Assembly (NCBI RefSeq): GCF_020055635.1 | Contig: NZ_JAIPUT010000016.1 | Coordinates: 18,076 to 82,075 of the forward strand | From: Marivita sp. | Lineage (GTDB): Bacteria; Pseudomonadota; Alphaproteobacteria; Rhodobacterales; Rhodobacteraceae | DNA length: 64,000 bases | Direction of reading: 5' to 3' | Shown: piece by piece, positions 9,012 to 18,037 of the stretch | Layout: each line of letters opens with the position of its first letter | How positions within the stretch are numbered: position 1 is the first letter of the stretch | The notes under the pieces: model-generated | Told to the model about the DNA's origin: nothing | Databases searched by the model: none | What the model saw: the letters and a program-made list of their open reading frames with translations, nothing else | Translations under genes and position numbers: made by a program

Positions 9012-9932
9012 ATGACACTCCTTACAACAGAAGCCGCAGGCGTTTACGTCATCGCCGTGACACCGTTCCATCCGGATGGACGGATCGACATGGACAGCTG
9101 TGACCGCATGGTGGATTTCTATCTCGACGCAGGCGCGACGGGTCTCACGGTGCTGGGCATGATGGGCGAGGCGCCCAAGCTGACGGTCGAGGAATCGCGG
9201 GACGTGGTCGCGCGGATCCTCGCGCGGGTCGATGGCCGGGTGCCCGTGGTCGTCGGCGTGTCTGCGCCGGGCTTTGCCCAGATCGATGCGCTGACGCGGA
9301 TGGTGATGGATTTGGGAGCGGCCGGGGTGATGGTCGCGCCGCCGGGCAGCCTTCGTACGGATGATCAGATCGTGACGTACTATACGCAAGTGGCCGAAGT
9401 GCTGGGGGATGTGCCCTTCGTTCTGCAGGATTTTCCACTGGCCACCGGCGTCCAGATCGCGCCCAAGGTGATCGCGCGGATTTTCAACGATCTTCCGACC
9501 TGCGTGTGCCTCAAGCACGAGGATTGGCCGGGGCTTGAGAAGATCACCGCGCTGCGTGCGCCGGGAATGATTGACAGGCGCATCTCAATTCTCTGCGGCA
9601 ATGGCGGGCTGTATTTGCCCGAGGAAATGGGCCGTGGGGCGGACGGTGCGATGACGGGTTTTGCCTATCCGGAGATGATGGTCAGCGTGGTTGACCTCAT
9701 GACCAAGGGCGAGGTCGATCGTGCGCAGGATCTTTTTGATGCTTACTTGCCTCTCGCGCGTTTTGAACAGCAGCCAGGGCTCGGCCTTGCCATTCGCAAA
9801 TACACGCTCGCCAAGCGGGGAATTATTGCGCATGACGCTTTGCGCAAACCCGGTGCGATGCTGAGCAACACGGCGCGTGCGGAGGTCGATCGCCTGATGA
9901 CGCGACAGGAGCGGCGGCTGGGTGCGCTTTGA
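9012..9932 (+). CDS. DapA-family (dihydrodipicolinate synthase/N-acetylneuraminate lyase-like) aldolase
   Basis: A 306-residue TIM-barrel class I aldolase. The Schiff-base lysine is Lys168 (VCLKHED), and the GMMGEAPKLTVEE stretch near 49-61 matches the pyruvate-carboxylate-binding GTTGE loop in altered form. The segment that normally supplies the catalytic tyrosine (YNxP) reads FVLQDFP near 136-142, so this is unlikely to be true dihydrodipicolinate synthase. The ATG at 9012 is preceded by GGAAAAG; an earlier in-frame ATG at 8958 overlaps the amidohydrolase stop but has no ribosome site. It probably cleaves or condenses a 2-oxo-acid intermediate of the operon's pathway. Confidence 0.87.
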   Translation: MTLLTTEAAGVYVIAVTPFHPDGRIDMDSCDRMVDFYLDAGATGLTVLGMMGEAPKLTVEESRDVVARILARVDGRVPVVVGVSAPGFAQIDALTRMVMDLGAAGVMVAPPGSLRTDDQIVTYYTQVAEVLGDVPFVLQDFPLATGVQIAPKVIARIFNDLPTCVCLKHEDWPGLEKITALRAPGMIDRRISILCGNGGLYLPEEMGRGADGAMTGFAYPEMMVSVVDLMTKGEVDRAQDLFDAYLPLARFEQQPGLGLAIRKYTLAKRGIIAHDALRKPGAMLSNTARAEVDRLMTRQERRLGAL

Positions 9933-10131
9933 GACTTGGGAACGCCCCACCGCTTTTTGAATGATGACGTCAATAATATCTCAAGGCTGATCCTGGCCGA
10001 AATACCGGAATGACCGCTGTGAACCACATCGCGGGACCTCAGAGTTTTCATGGAATCGAGGTCGAATTAGCTTCTTTTCGCCACATTCACCGCCGATCAT
10101 GCGCGTTAAGAACAAAATCGAGGAAATTCCC

Positions 10132-10734
10132 ATGAACCGTTATATGGTTTCGGCAAGTGTTCTGGTGCTTGGTGTGGCTGGTGTGAAGACGGCGTTGATG
10201 GCAAGTCTGGTATTGCCCTCTGAAAACTTCAGTCTGGCGATGATTTCGGGTCTTTTCGCGCTCTTTACCGTTCTGACGGCAGGTGTGGCGTATATCGCCT
10301 ACAAACGCATTTCGAGCTTTTTGGAAGGTCAGCGCAAGTCAAAGCTGGCGCCCGGGGGAGGAGATACGGCCTCGAAAGACACCGTGATGCATCACTACGC
10401 GGCAGAGTGGGGGTTGTCCAAAGCCGAGGCCGAAGTTGCTCTGTTTGCGGCCAAGGGATTTTCGAACAACGAAATTGCCGTAATGCGCGGCTCTTCGGTA
10501 CCAACCGTGAAATCGCAATTGAGCAATATCTATCAGAAATCGAAACTGGATTCCCGCTACCAGTTGATCGCATTCGTCACGGACGAGGTCTGTGAGATGG
10601 CGACCGACGCGGCCGAACCGGCTGCTGATCTGGTACCCCAGCGGGACAATGTCACGCCCTTGGTCAAGAAAGCGTCCCGAGCGGTTTCTTCGACCAAAGA
10701 AAAGCCGTTCAAAACGGTCGCGGCAGGGCACTGA
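10132..10734 (+). CDS. Membrane-anchored LuxR-type (GerE) helix-turn-helix regulator
   Basis: A 200-residue protein with two predicted transmembrane helices (about residues 5-26 and 33-57), then a basic linker and a LuxR/GerE DNA-binding domain (about 86-145: LSKAEAEVALFAAKGFSNNEIA, then VPTVKSQLSNIYQKSKLDSR). There is no receiver or autoinducer domain. The start at 10132 follows AGGAAATTCCC; an upstream in-frame ATG at 10099 lacks a ribosome site. The stop lies 4 bp from the stop of the convergent tadG. It may regulate the adjoining tad genes or respond to an envelope signal; both are inferences. Confidence 0.85.
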   Translation: MNRYMVSASVLVLGVAGVKTALMASLVLPSENFSLAMISGLFALFTVLTAGVAYIAYKRISSFLEGQRKSKLAPGGGDTASKDTVMHHYAAEWGLSKAEAEVALFAAKGFSNNEIAVMRGSSVPTVKSQLSNIYQKSKLDSRYQLIAFVTDEVCEMATDAAEPAADLVPQRDNVTPLVKKASRAVSSTKEKPFKTVAAGH

Positions 10735-10738
10735 TGTT

Positions 10739-12511
10739 TCACTGCACCAACCGAGCGCGTTCGCAATGCAGCGCGTTCACGGTGAGCTCACCTGTGCCCA
10801 GTTCAATTCCGAGCGAAGCGAAGGTCGAATCCAACAGCGCATCGACCGGGCCTGACAGCGATTGAGCAAGCTGCACAGGCAAATTGTTCAGCACTGTGTT
10901 CAACACCCCGGACGTGAGGCCTGAGAGCAGGTCGGTTTGACCCGGTTTGATCCGGATCTCGGTGGTGTCAGACGATAGCAGGTTGCTGACCCCCGATGTC
11001 AGCAGATTTTCAGAGCCGAAACTCTGGGTATTTCGGCCCTCGTTGATGTCCCTGCGGGTGAAGCGCAAACGCTCGGTGTTGGACCGGCCGATCGTCGCGA
11101 GCGACCGCACCTGTAGCTTGATTGGGCCGACGGTGAGATCCGGCAAGAGCGGAACCGGCACCGTGATTTGCAAGCTGAGGAAGTCGGCGAATCCCAAGTC
11201 AGATGGATTAACGGCCGCACCACCGGAGTTCGGCAGTTCGCCAAGGTAGATCGCCGCAACCGACGTGCCATTCGCGGGATGGAGCGGCGAGGGGCTGGTT
11301 ATGAAATCCGCGGCAATTGCATTGGGGTCTTCTGAGCAGGACATCTGGTCGAGCGTCGCCGTGGCCCCTGCAAGCTCAAGATAAAGCGGCAGATGAAGGC
11401 GGGTTGCTGCAACGCCAGACACCAGCGGGTCCAGAAGGGTCGGCGACAGCTCGGTGTCAAGGTCAAGGCGGATGGCCGCGCGGTGCAGGGTCACGCCCGC
11501 TTCGCCCATGGCGACCCATCCTGACTGCGCTGGTCTTTCGCCTTGGACCAGCGACACGGTCTGTGCCAGCACCCCGGGAACCTGTGCTGCCAGGGCCAGC
11601 GCGACGGGTTGATCCGAAGCGGTTGACGTCGCAACGGACATCAAGACATCCATCGCGGAAATTTGCGCTTCATCCAGAAAATCGATCACGGTCAGGCCAA
11701 GGTCGGTATCTATCCCACCGACAATGCGGGAAATGGGGAAAGATGCGTTTCCGGTAGCGGACAGCAGCGACACAACATTTGCCATGTTGGGCGACGAGAG
11801 GCTCTGCAATGCAGCCAGAACCTGTTCCGGTGTGACACGTTCGTTCAGGATGTCCGCCGGATTGGCGCCGTCGAAACCGATCCGAGAGGCCAATGCCCGA
11901 ACAAGGTCTCCGGCAGAAACGGAGGCTTCGGCAAGGACATGTACATCATTCGCATCAAGCGAGACGGAAGTGGAAAAAGCTGAATTCAGGACCTTCGCCA
12001 AGGCTGCGCCATCCAGCTGGGCAATTGCGCTGTTGAGCGAAAAACGCACTGCTCCGGTGCGAGCCGCCAGTGACCTGCCGTTGACTGTCACGTGGTCGTC
12101 TTCGGTGAAAATCTGGGCAAACGACAACGGCGCGTCGTCCCGCAACTGGACCTGCACGGCATTGATGCCGGTGGCTCCGTCCGGGAGCGGCGAAAACCGG
12201 GCTTCGGGCGGTATGGCGGGATTTCTCAGGTAACGACCTTTGGTTAGCCTGTCTGTCACGGCATTCGCAACACCGTTTTCTGCCTTCGCGGCGCTGACCC
12301 GGCTGTCTGCAGCGGCAGGTTCCGGCACGGCACTCAATGCCGCAAGATCGGTGATGGATTGAAGTTTGTGTTGCTCACGATAGAGCGACGCGACATCGAC
12401 CCCGAGCGCGAGAAACCCCATCAGCATGACAAAGGTCAGGGCGACAATCACGGCTACCGCTCCATCGGTGTCTGAGCGAAACCGCGCCAGAAAGGTTCGA
12501 TCAATACGCAA
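10739..12511 (-). CDS. tadG: TadG-like pilus assembly protein
   Basis: A 590-residue protein with an N-terminal TadE/TadG-type membrane anchor (DTDGAVAVIVALTFVMLMGFLALGVDVASLYREQHKLQSI) followed by a large, presumably periplasmic, domain with no recognisable enzymatic motif. The start codon is TTG at 12511, supported by AGGAG six bases upstream and by an 11-bp overlap with the end of the tadE-like gene. It is the last gene of the tad operon. TadG proteins are minor pseudopilin-like components of the Flp pilus machine. Confidence 0.82.
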   Translation of the reverse strand: MRIDRTFLARFRSDTDGAVAVIVALTFVMLMGFLALGVDVASLYREQHKLQSITDLAALSAVPEPAAADSRVSAAKAENGVANAVTDRLTKGRYLRNPAIPPEARFSPLPDGATGINAVQVQLRDDAPLSFAQIFTEDDHVTVNGRSLAARTGAVRFSLNSAIAQLDGAALAKVLNSAFSTSVSLDANDVHVLAEASVSAGDLVRALASRIGFDGANPADILNERVTPEQVLAALQSLSSPNMANVVSLLSATGNASFPISRIVGGIDTDLGLTVIDFLDEAQISAMDVLMSVATSTASDQPVALALAAQVPGVLAQTVSLVQGERPAQSGWVAMGEAGVTLHRAAIRLDLDTELSPTLLDPLVSGVAATRLHLPLYLELAGATATLDQMSCSEDPNAIAADFITSPSPLHPANGTSVAAIYLGELPNSGGAAVNPSDLGFADFLSLQITVPVPLLPDLTVGPIKLQVRSLATIGRSNTERLRFTRRDINEGRNTQSFGSENLLTSGVSNLLSSDTTEIRIKPGQTDLLSGLTSGVLNTVLNNLPVQLAQSLSGPVDALLDSTFASLGIELGTGELTVNALHCERARLVQ

Positions 12512-12932
12512 GATACGCTCCTGTTTCCAAAGACGTCAGATCAAGGTTCAGGAATCCGGTTGCCAGATCGAGCATCGAACCAGCCAAAGCGTAGTTCACC
12601 GTTACGGTGATCGACGAGGCGGCGCCTTCTGACACTGCGATCGTGCTGATGATCGCGGATGTGTCCAGTAACGGATACCGTGCGCTGGCCTGGGCAAGAT
12701 GGGATTCGGCGAAGGCCTGACGTTCCTCGGTGGTGATTCCGGCAAGACTTGCGCGTGCGGTTGACGTGGCAAGGCCCTGTATGGAATGGCTCAGCGCCAT
12801 GAAATATCCAAGGCAGACGATGCCGAACAGCATTGCAAACAGAAGCGGGGCCAGCAAAGCGAACTCAACCGCGACGGCCCCGTCCTCGGACCGTTTGAAA
12901 CGGTCAAATCTGTCTCGGATGCGTGCGAACAT
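12501..12932 (-). CDS. tadE: TadE-like minor pseudopilin
   Basis: A 143-residue protein with the TadE-like N-terminal segment: a charged start, then EDGAVAVEFALLAPLLFAMLFGIVCLGYF as the single membrane helix with the prepilin-peptidase-type Glu. It lies 3 bp after tadC and overlaps tadG, consistent with one operon. TadE proteins are processed by the TadV prepilin peptidase, for which no gene is seen here. Confidence 0.83.
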   Translation of the reverse strand: MFARIRDRFDRFKRSEDGAVAVEFALLAPLLFAMLFGIVCLGYFMALSHSIQGLATSTARASLAGITTEERQAFAESHLAQASARYPLLDTSAIISTIAVSEGAASSITVTVNYALAGSMLDLATGFLNLDLTSLETGAYLAY

Positions 12933-12935
12933 GGG

Positions 12936-13892
12936 TCAGCCTCCTGCGATGATGTTGTCGAAAACGCTAAGCACCGCTGGTCCGACAAGGACGACGAACA
13001 CCGCAGGCATGATGCAGAAAATCAGCGGTACTGTCATGATGACAGGCAAGCGTGCGGCCTTCTCTTCCACGCGCAACAAGCGGTCGGCGCGTTGATCGGT
13101 GATCAGGGTGCGCATCGCGCGCGAAAACGGCGTGCCATAGGTGTCCGATTGTTCCAGTGTCTGTGTGAAGACGGCGATTTCCGGCAAGGGCACTCGGATG
13201 TTCAGCCTCTCATAGGCTGCCCGGCGATTGTTCGTCATGCGCATTTCGGACACGAATTGCAGCGTTTCTTTCGCCAGTTCCGGATGCGCGGTTTGCAGTT
13301 CGTTTGCGACGCGGTGCAACGCGGGCTGAGGGCCAAGACCGGCTTCGCTGCTGATCACCAGCAGTTCCAGCATGTCGGGAAACGCGTTCCGGATGCGGGC
13401 CAACCGGGCTCGGCGTTTGGCATCGACCACGAAGTCGACCGCCTTCGAAATGGCGAGGGCAAGTGCAAGGACCATTGCCGAAGGGAGGATCATTCCAGTT
13501 CCGACAGGAACCGAGATAACCACCATGAGGACGCCCAAGATCAGCGTTGCGACGGGAAGAACCGTTTTCAGAAACGCATAGACAAGTAAGGCGTCCCGCC
13601 CCGAAAACCCGGCGCTGGAGAGTTCCTCCTGCGTCGCTTTTGCTTCGCCGCCCAGAATGACTGAAGCGCGATCCCCGGCTTTGACGACCGCGCCGCGAAG
13701 GGTCGTCGCCAGGTGCTTCAACCCGCCATGCGATGACGTTCTTTTGGCGGTTTTCACACCGGCCGCGCGCTGGATGCGGTACCGTGTCTGCATTGCGCTG
13801 CGTTCATGCAGCAGGACAGCCGCAAGCCCGACGAAAATCGCGGTCATGCCGATGAACAGGATCAAGGACATCTGGGTAAACGGATCAGACAT
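12936..13892 (-). CDS. tadC: TadC, type II secretion F-family inner-membrane platform protein
   Basis: A 318-residue member of the T2SSF/PilC family with an N-terminal membrane helix, a cytoplasmic four-helix-type domain (about residues 150-250, including ISSEAGLGPQPALHRVANEL) and two C-terminal membrane segments. With TadB it forms the inner-membrane platform on which the TadA ATPase acts. It overlaps tadB by 8 bp and is followed by tadE. Confidence 0.9.
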   Translation of the reverse strand: MSDPFTQMSLILFIGMTAIFVGLAAVLLHERSAMQTRYRIQRAAGVKTAKRTSSHGGLKHLATTLRGAVVKAGDRASVILGGEAKATQEELSSAGFSGRDALLVYAFLKTVLPVATLILGVLMVVISVPVGTGMILPSAMVLALALAISKAVDFVVDAKRRARLARIRNAFPDMLELLVISSEAGLGPQPALHRVANELQTAHPELAKETLQFVSEMRMTNNRRAAYERLNIRVPLPEIAVFTQTLEQSDTYGTPFSRAMRTLITDQRADRLLRVEEKAARLPVIMTVPLIFCIMPAVFVVLVGPAVLSVFDNIIAGG

Positions 13893-14847
13893 TCAGCTTC
13901 CCCATCCGGATCATCAAGAAAATCCCGAGCAGGATGCATATCAGCGCGGCGACCGACATCACTTGCCCGCGCGGATCGGAATAAAGCGCGCTGAGGTAAC
14001 TTGGGTTGAGGAAGGCAATTGCGACAGCCACGGTAAACGGCAAGGCAGCAAGGATGGCAGCGCTTGCGCGCGCTTCGGACGACAGGGCGCGCGCCTTTTT
14101 CTTGAGATTCCGACGGTCGCGCAGTTGAACGGCAAGGTTTTCCATCGTCTCGACGAGGTTTCCGCCGGTCTGGTTTTGCAAAGACGTGGCGACGCTGAAA
14201 AAGCGGACTTCAGCTGTCGGCATTCTTCGGCACAACCGTTCCAGGCTGTCCGAAAGGCTGGTGCCCAGGCGCAATTCGTCCTGGCATCGTGCGAATTCCG
14301 ATTTGATGGGGTCGGCTGAATTTTCCACCACGACGGCAATGGACTCTGCCACCGGCCGACCCGCCTTCAATCCGCGTGCGAACACATCCAAAGCCTCTGG
14401 AAGTCCGTTGCTGAACGCCGCCACCCGGCGGGTTGTTGCGATCTTGAGTGCCAAGAAAGCGCATCCCAACGGTACGAGAACCGAGATGAGCGCGGTCGCG
14501 GCTGGAGACATCTTCAGGATGAGAATTCCGATCGCGTAGAAAGCGAACACCGAAATTGCGATCTGAACAATCAATTCGATCGGCGTGATCCGCAATCCGG
14601 CCCGCACGATACGACTTTCCAGCTTCTGGAATATTTTGTGCGTTTCTTGCTGTTGGCGGGGGCGGTTCGGCGCGGCTGGCACCTGTTCCTCGAAAGCGAT
14701 GCCCTGCGCGCCCAGATTGCCAGAGCAAGCCCGTGAGAGCCGTGAGCGCCGACGGCGCGTTTCACGATCAACCTGTATCAAACCTATGAGCGCCACTACA
14801 GACAGGGTGAAGGCGACAAAGACGGCGATGAAGATAAATTCGGTCAT
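13885..14847 (-). CDS. tadB: TadB, type II secretion F-family inner-membrane platform protein
   Basis: A 320-residue paralogue of TadC. It has a membrane helix at the N-terminus, paired helices near residues 105-150, a T2SSF domain (GLPEALDVFARGLKAGRPVAESIAVV; then a second half with VRFFSVATSLQNQTGGNLVETMENL) and two C-terminal helices. AAGGGG precedes the ATG. It lies 4 bp downstream of tadA and overlaps tadC, the standard tadABC order. Confidence 0.92.
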   Translation of the reverse strand: MTEFIFIAVFVAFTLSVVALIGLIQVDRETRRRRSRLSRACSGNLGAQGIAFEEQVPAAPNRPRQQQETHKIFQKLESRIVRAGLRITPIELIVQIAISVFAFYAIGILILKMSPAATALISVLVPLGCAFLALKIATTRRVAAFSNGLPEALDVFARGLKAGRPVAESIAVVVENSADPIKSEFARCQDELRLGTSLSDSLERLCRRMPTAEVRFFSVATSLQNQTGGNLVETMENLAVQLRDRRNLKKKARALSSEARASAAILAALPFTVAVAIAFLNPSYLSALYSDPRGQVMSVAALICILLGIFLMIRMGKLNV

Positions 14848-14851
14848 CCCG

Positions 14852-16336
14852 CTACCCCTTGAGAACGTGGTTCAGTTCGGCCTCGAGCCCGTAATCGGCA
14901 GCGCGGCTCGTGAAGTTTGGGCGATACCCGGTCGAAACAAACCGCCCGCGCACATCAGACCGGGTGCTGCTGGGATCAACGTCAAAGCGAAAGATGTCCT
15001 GAAGCGTGATGGCATCACCGGCAAGGCCGGCGATTTCCGAGATCGCGTTGATCCGGCGGCGACCATCGCGCATGCGACTGACCTGAATGACGAGGTGCAC
15101 CGCATCGACAAGCTGACGCCGGACAACGCCGACCCCCGGCACAAACCCAGCCAGGGCGGCCATGTTTTCAACGCGGGTCAAGGCTTCTCGTGTCGAGTTG
15201 GCGTGAAGTGTACTCATCGACCCGTCGTGACCCGTATTCATCGCCTGTAGCAGGTCGAGCACTTCGTCGCCCCGGATTTCACCGATGATAATTCGATCCG
15301 GCCGCATCCGAAGGGCATTGCGCATCAAGGTGCGCATGGTCACCTCGCCGGTGCCCTCGACATTCGGCGGGCGCGTCTCAAAGCGCACAACATGGGGCTG
15401 CTGAAAGCGCAGTTCCGCGGCGTCTTCGATGGTCACGATGCGTTCGGACTCCGGAATGAATTGCGACATCGCGTTCATCAAGGTTGTCTTGCCCGAACCC
15501 GTACCGCCGGACACAAGGACATTCAGCCGTAGCTCTGCCACAAGGCGCAGAAACGCTGCCATCTGCGCCGATAGGCTTCCGTTGTCGACCAAAGCATCCA
15601 ATCTGACGGGCTTGGAGGGGAATTTCCGAATGGTGATGGTCGTCCCGTCAATCGCCAGCGGTGGGACGGCCACGTTCACGCGGCTTCCATCCTGCAGACG
15701 GGCGTCCACCATGGGTTGCGCTTCATCAATGCGCCGGCCGACGGCACCGACAATGCGGCTGGCAACGCCAAACACATGGTCGTTGTCGCGAAACCGGATA
15801 TTGGTCTGCTCAAGCTTGCCGTTGCGTTCCACAAACACCTGATGCGGGCCGTTGACCATGATGTCCGTGACGGTTTCGTCCGCAAGGAGAGTTTCCAGCG
15901 GGCCAAGGCCAAGCATGTCAGCAAGGACCATACTCACGAGCGCCGCAACCTCTTGTCCATTCAGATGGAGTTTGCGCTGTGTCCCTATCTTCGAGATGCC
16001 TGCGCGGATGGTGGCCTGCTGATCTTCGCTCTCTTGCGCCGCCAGCTTTGTATAATCCAGAGTGTCCGTCAGGTCGCGAATGACGTCATTGGCAAGCGCC
16101 AGCATCGGTCCGACAGCCCCTTCGTTCACAGTGCTGCCTACTCCTGCCGTTCGAGGTGACGTTTCATGATGCTCGACGGATTTTGCAACCTTGGACAGCC
16201 GGTCTCGGCGAAGTTCAGGCGTCAGTGTCCCGGAGCTTTCGGGCGCGCGCGGCGTCTGCGAGTCCAGGCCTCGCGATTTCAGGAGTATGCTTTGCAAGGT
16301 CTGAGGGTGGGTTGGTTTGGGGGGCATGCCGGTCAT
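14852..16336 (-). CDS. tadA: TadA/CpaF, type IV pilus secretion ATPase
   Basis: A 494-residue hexameric ATPase that powers Flp pilus assembly. Walker A GGTGSGKT is near residues 277-284, followed by the Asp box ([18 protein letters not shown]), Walker B ([19 protein letters not shown]) and the His-box region ([12 protein letters not shown]). The start at 16336 is chosen because its ATG overlaps the tadZ stop (ATGA) and is preceded by GGAAGG; longer in-frame starts lie inside tadZ. Confidence 0.94.
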   Translation of the reverse strand: MTGMPPKPTHPQTLQSILLKSRGLDSQTPRAPESSGTLTPELRRDRLSKVAKSVEHHETSPRTAGVGSTVNEGAVGPMLALANDVIRDLTDTLDYTKLAAQESEDQQATIRAGISKIGTQRKLHLNGQEVAALVSMVLADMLGLGPLETLLADETVTDIMVNGPHQVFVERNGKLEQTNIRFRDNDHVFGVASRIVGAVGRRIDEAQPMVDARLQDGSRVNVAVPPLAIDGTTITIRKFPSKPVRLDALVDNGSLSAQMAAFLRLVAELRLNVLVSGGTGSGKTTLMNAMSQFIPESERIVTIEDAAELRFQQPHVVRFETRPPNVEGTGEVTMRTLMRNALRMRPDRIIIGEIRGDEVLDLLQAMNTGHDGSMSTLHANSTREALTRVENMAALAGFVPGVGVVRRQLVDAVHLVIQVSRMRDGRRRINAISEIAGLAGDAITLQDIFRFDVDPSSTRSDVRGRFVSTGYRPNFTSRAADYGLEAELNHVLKG

Positions 16337-17532
16337 TTGGCCACCTTCCGGAAAAGGCCTTTCCGAGACGTTTTCGAGCCGCGATCCGGTGCGATGGAGG
16401 ACAGTATTTCTTGGCACGCCTTTGCGTAAGGGGCGCGCGGATAGAGTTCAGCCACCGTTTTGCCTTTGCGTTGGGCGCGCAAGACCTGCGTGTCACAGCG
16501 CGGCAGAACCGTGCTCAATTCCAGTCTGAGGGCCTGGGCAATGTCTTTGCATGACAGCTGTGCGTCCTTGCGCACTTCGCTCAGGGCAAGGCTCAGCTGT
16601 GTGTCGGGGGTGACCGATCTGATATATGCGACAAGCCGCACGGCAGCACTGACGCCTGCATAGCCAGCTGGAACAACAAGGATTGCCGCATCAAGGGCAT
16701 GGAGCACCTTTGGGTCTTGCATGATCAGACTGCGAGGCAGATCGACGACCGTGGTGGCGAATTCCATTTTTGCCCGTTCGAGCATGGCGAGCCATCCCGA
16801 CTGAACTTCGGCAGCGTCATTCTGCAAATCGGATGAGTGCGAGTAGATCGACAGTGTTTCGGTAACCTGATCCATCGTCGCCTGAAGGAATGTGCCATCG
16901 ATCCGGTCCGGGGCCCTGAGGGCGTCAAGCAATCCCGGTGTCCCAAGCCGATCGAGATCGAGCGCGATCGTCCCGAATTGCAAATCGGCATCGATCAGTG
17001 CGGTCCGGCTTGCACCGTCGCTGCCCGAGGCCAAGAGATGCCCAAGGCTTGCCGCCAGCGCGCTTGCGCCGACCCCACCGTTCGTGCTGATCACCCCAAT
17101 CGTACGGTGATGCGTCGTGACGGGTCTGGACAGGTTTGCAGGATCGGACGGGATGATTTCAGTAGACAGGATGTCCTGCGCCGTGACGGGCATGTGAAAG
17201 TATTCCAAAGCCCCGGCTTTGCGCAAAGCCCGATATGTGTTGATGTTCTGGTCCTGTCCAAAAACGATCACTTCTGCACCTCTCTTGCGCAGTTCTGAGA
17301 CATTCTCGCAGGCGGCGTCGACTGGCAACTCACCGAGTTCGGTCAAGAGCATCTGGCCCCCGACGAGCCCTCCTGCCGCACGGGCCGCTCCGCTCAACCC
17401 GCCGCCCATCAATGACCCGCTCGGGGCGCCCGACGCTCCGATGACTTCACGCGCGAGCGCGGCTCCGGGCTCGGTGCAAACATAGGCTGAAAACGCGTGG
17501 GCATTCTGTGAATCCACTTGAGAAAGGGACAT
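16333..17532 (-). CDS. tadZ: TadZ/CpaE, pilus-localising MinD/ParA-like protein
   Basis: A 399-residue protein with an atypical receiver-like N-terminal domain and a MinD/ParA-type ATPase domain whose deviant P-loop is GGVGASALAASLGHLL, lacking the usual GKT/GKS end. The ADLQFGTIALDLD stretch is the switch region. CpaE/TadZ positions the Tad machine, usually at a cell pole. The start at 17532 follows AGGAGAG. It lies 84 bp downstream of flp, across a stem-loop. Confidence 0.87.
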   Translation of the reverse strand: MSLSQVDSQNAHAFSAYVCTEPGAALAREVIGASGAPSGSLMGGGLSGAARAAGGLVGGQMLLTELGELPVDAACENVSELRKRGAEVIVFGQDQNINTYRALRKAGALEYFHMPVTAQDILSTEIIPSDPANLSRPVTTHHRTIGVISTNGGVGASALAASLGHLLASGSDGASRTALIDADLQFGTIALDLDRLGTPGLLDALRAPDRIDGTFLQATMDQVTETLSIYSHSSDLQNDAAEVQSGWLAMLERAKMEFATTVVDLPRSLIMQDPKVLHALDAAILVVPAGYAGVSAAVRLVAYIRSVTPDTQLSLALSEVRKDAQLSCKDIAQALRLELSTVLPRCDTQVLRAQRKGKTVAELYPRAPYAKACQEILSSIAPDRGSKTSRKGLFRKVAK

Positions 17533-17572
17533 GGCGACTCTCCTGATGAATGATCGCGGGGATAAGGCGGGT

Positions 17573-17601
17573 CGCACGGCCCAGATCCAAAGAGCCGTGC
17601 G
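17573..17601 (-). terminator. Stem-loop between flp and tadZ
   Basis: CGCACGGC at 17573-17580 and GCCGTGCG at 17594-17601 form a perfect 8-bp stem with a 13-nt loop in the flp-tadZ gap. No T-run follows on the minus strand, so it is more likely an mRNA-stabilising or partial-termination element that lets the pilin be made in excess of the assembly proteins (inferred). Confidence 0.5.
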
Positions 17602-17616
17602 ATCCAGGTCCGCGCA

Positions 17617-17829
17617 TCACTCCGGCGCTTCGATACCTGCATCGGAAAGTGCGGTGCTGACAGTTGTGAACCCCGCGTTCGTCTGGCCGCCAAGGGTCAC
17701 GACTGTTCCGACGATCACGGCGCCGATCAGCGCTGCGAAAAGGCCGTATTCGATTGCTGTGGCGCCACTCTCGTCTTTTCCAAAGCGGACGAGTTGGGGG
17801 GTGATTTTCTTGAGTGTGAAAGTCTTCAT
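17617..17829 (-). CDS. flp: Flp-family type IVb pilin
   Basis: A 70-residue prepilin. The short basic leader ends in Gly, and the mature protein starts ATAIEYGLFAALIGAVIVG, which carries the Glu5-Tyr6 pair and single hydrophobic helix diagnostic of Flp pilins. AAGGAGCC lies 7 bp before the ATG. It is the first gene of the tad operon. A TadV-type prepilin peptidase is needed for cleavage but is not encoded in this window. Confidence 0.93.
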   Translation of the reverse strand: MKTFTLKKITPQLVRFGKDESGATAIEYGLFAALIGAVIVGTVVTLGGQTNAGFTTVSTALSDAGIEAPE

Positions 17830-17974
17830 CGTTCAGGCTCCTTCGCCAGATATGTGTTCAAGCAAAGCTGGTCGAAGCGACCGCTCATGAAGCTCAATCT
17901 GACGAGGTCCGCATCTTAGCGATATCGGTCAACGGTATGATCGACACCCGTCTGGAACCGAGGTCGGACGGGCA

Positions 17975-17990
17975 TCATACCGAAGTATGA
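17975..17990. promoter_or_regulatory. Perfect inverted repeat in the flp upstream region
   Basis: TCATAC at 17975-17980 and GTATGA at 17985-17990 flank CGAA. A further GTATGA occurs at 17935-17940. On the minus strand the loop is TTCG, so it could be either an operator or a stable tetraloop hairpin in a 5' leader about 150 nt upstream of flp. Its function is unknown. Confidence 0.35.
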
Positions 17991-18037
17991 CAAGGGCCAT
18001 CCAGTTTAAGTAATTGTTTTATCTTAATTATATGTGA

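Noticed and set aside
9933..10131. Possible RNA gene between the DapA-like gene and the LuxR-type regulator
   Set aside because: No strong stem, tRNA-like or conserved element was seen; it is treated as an ordinary promoter-containing gap.
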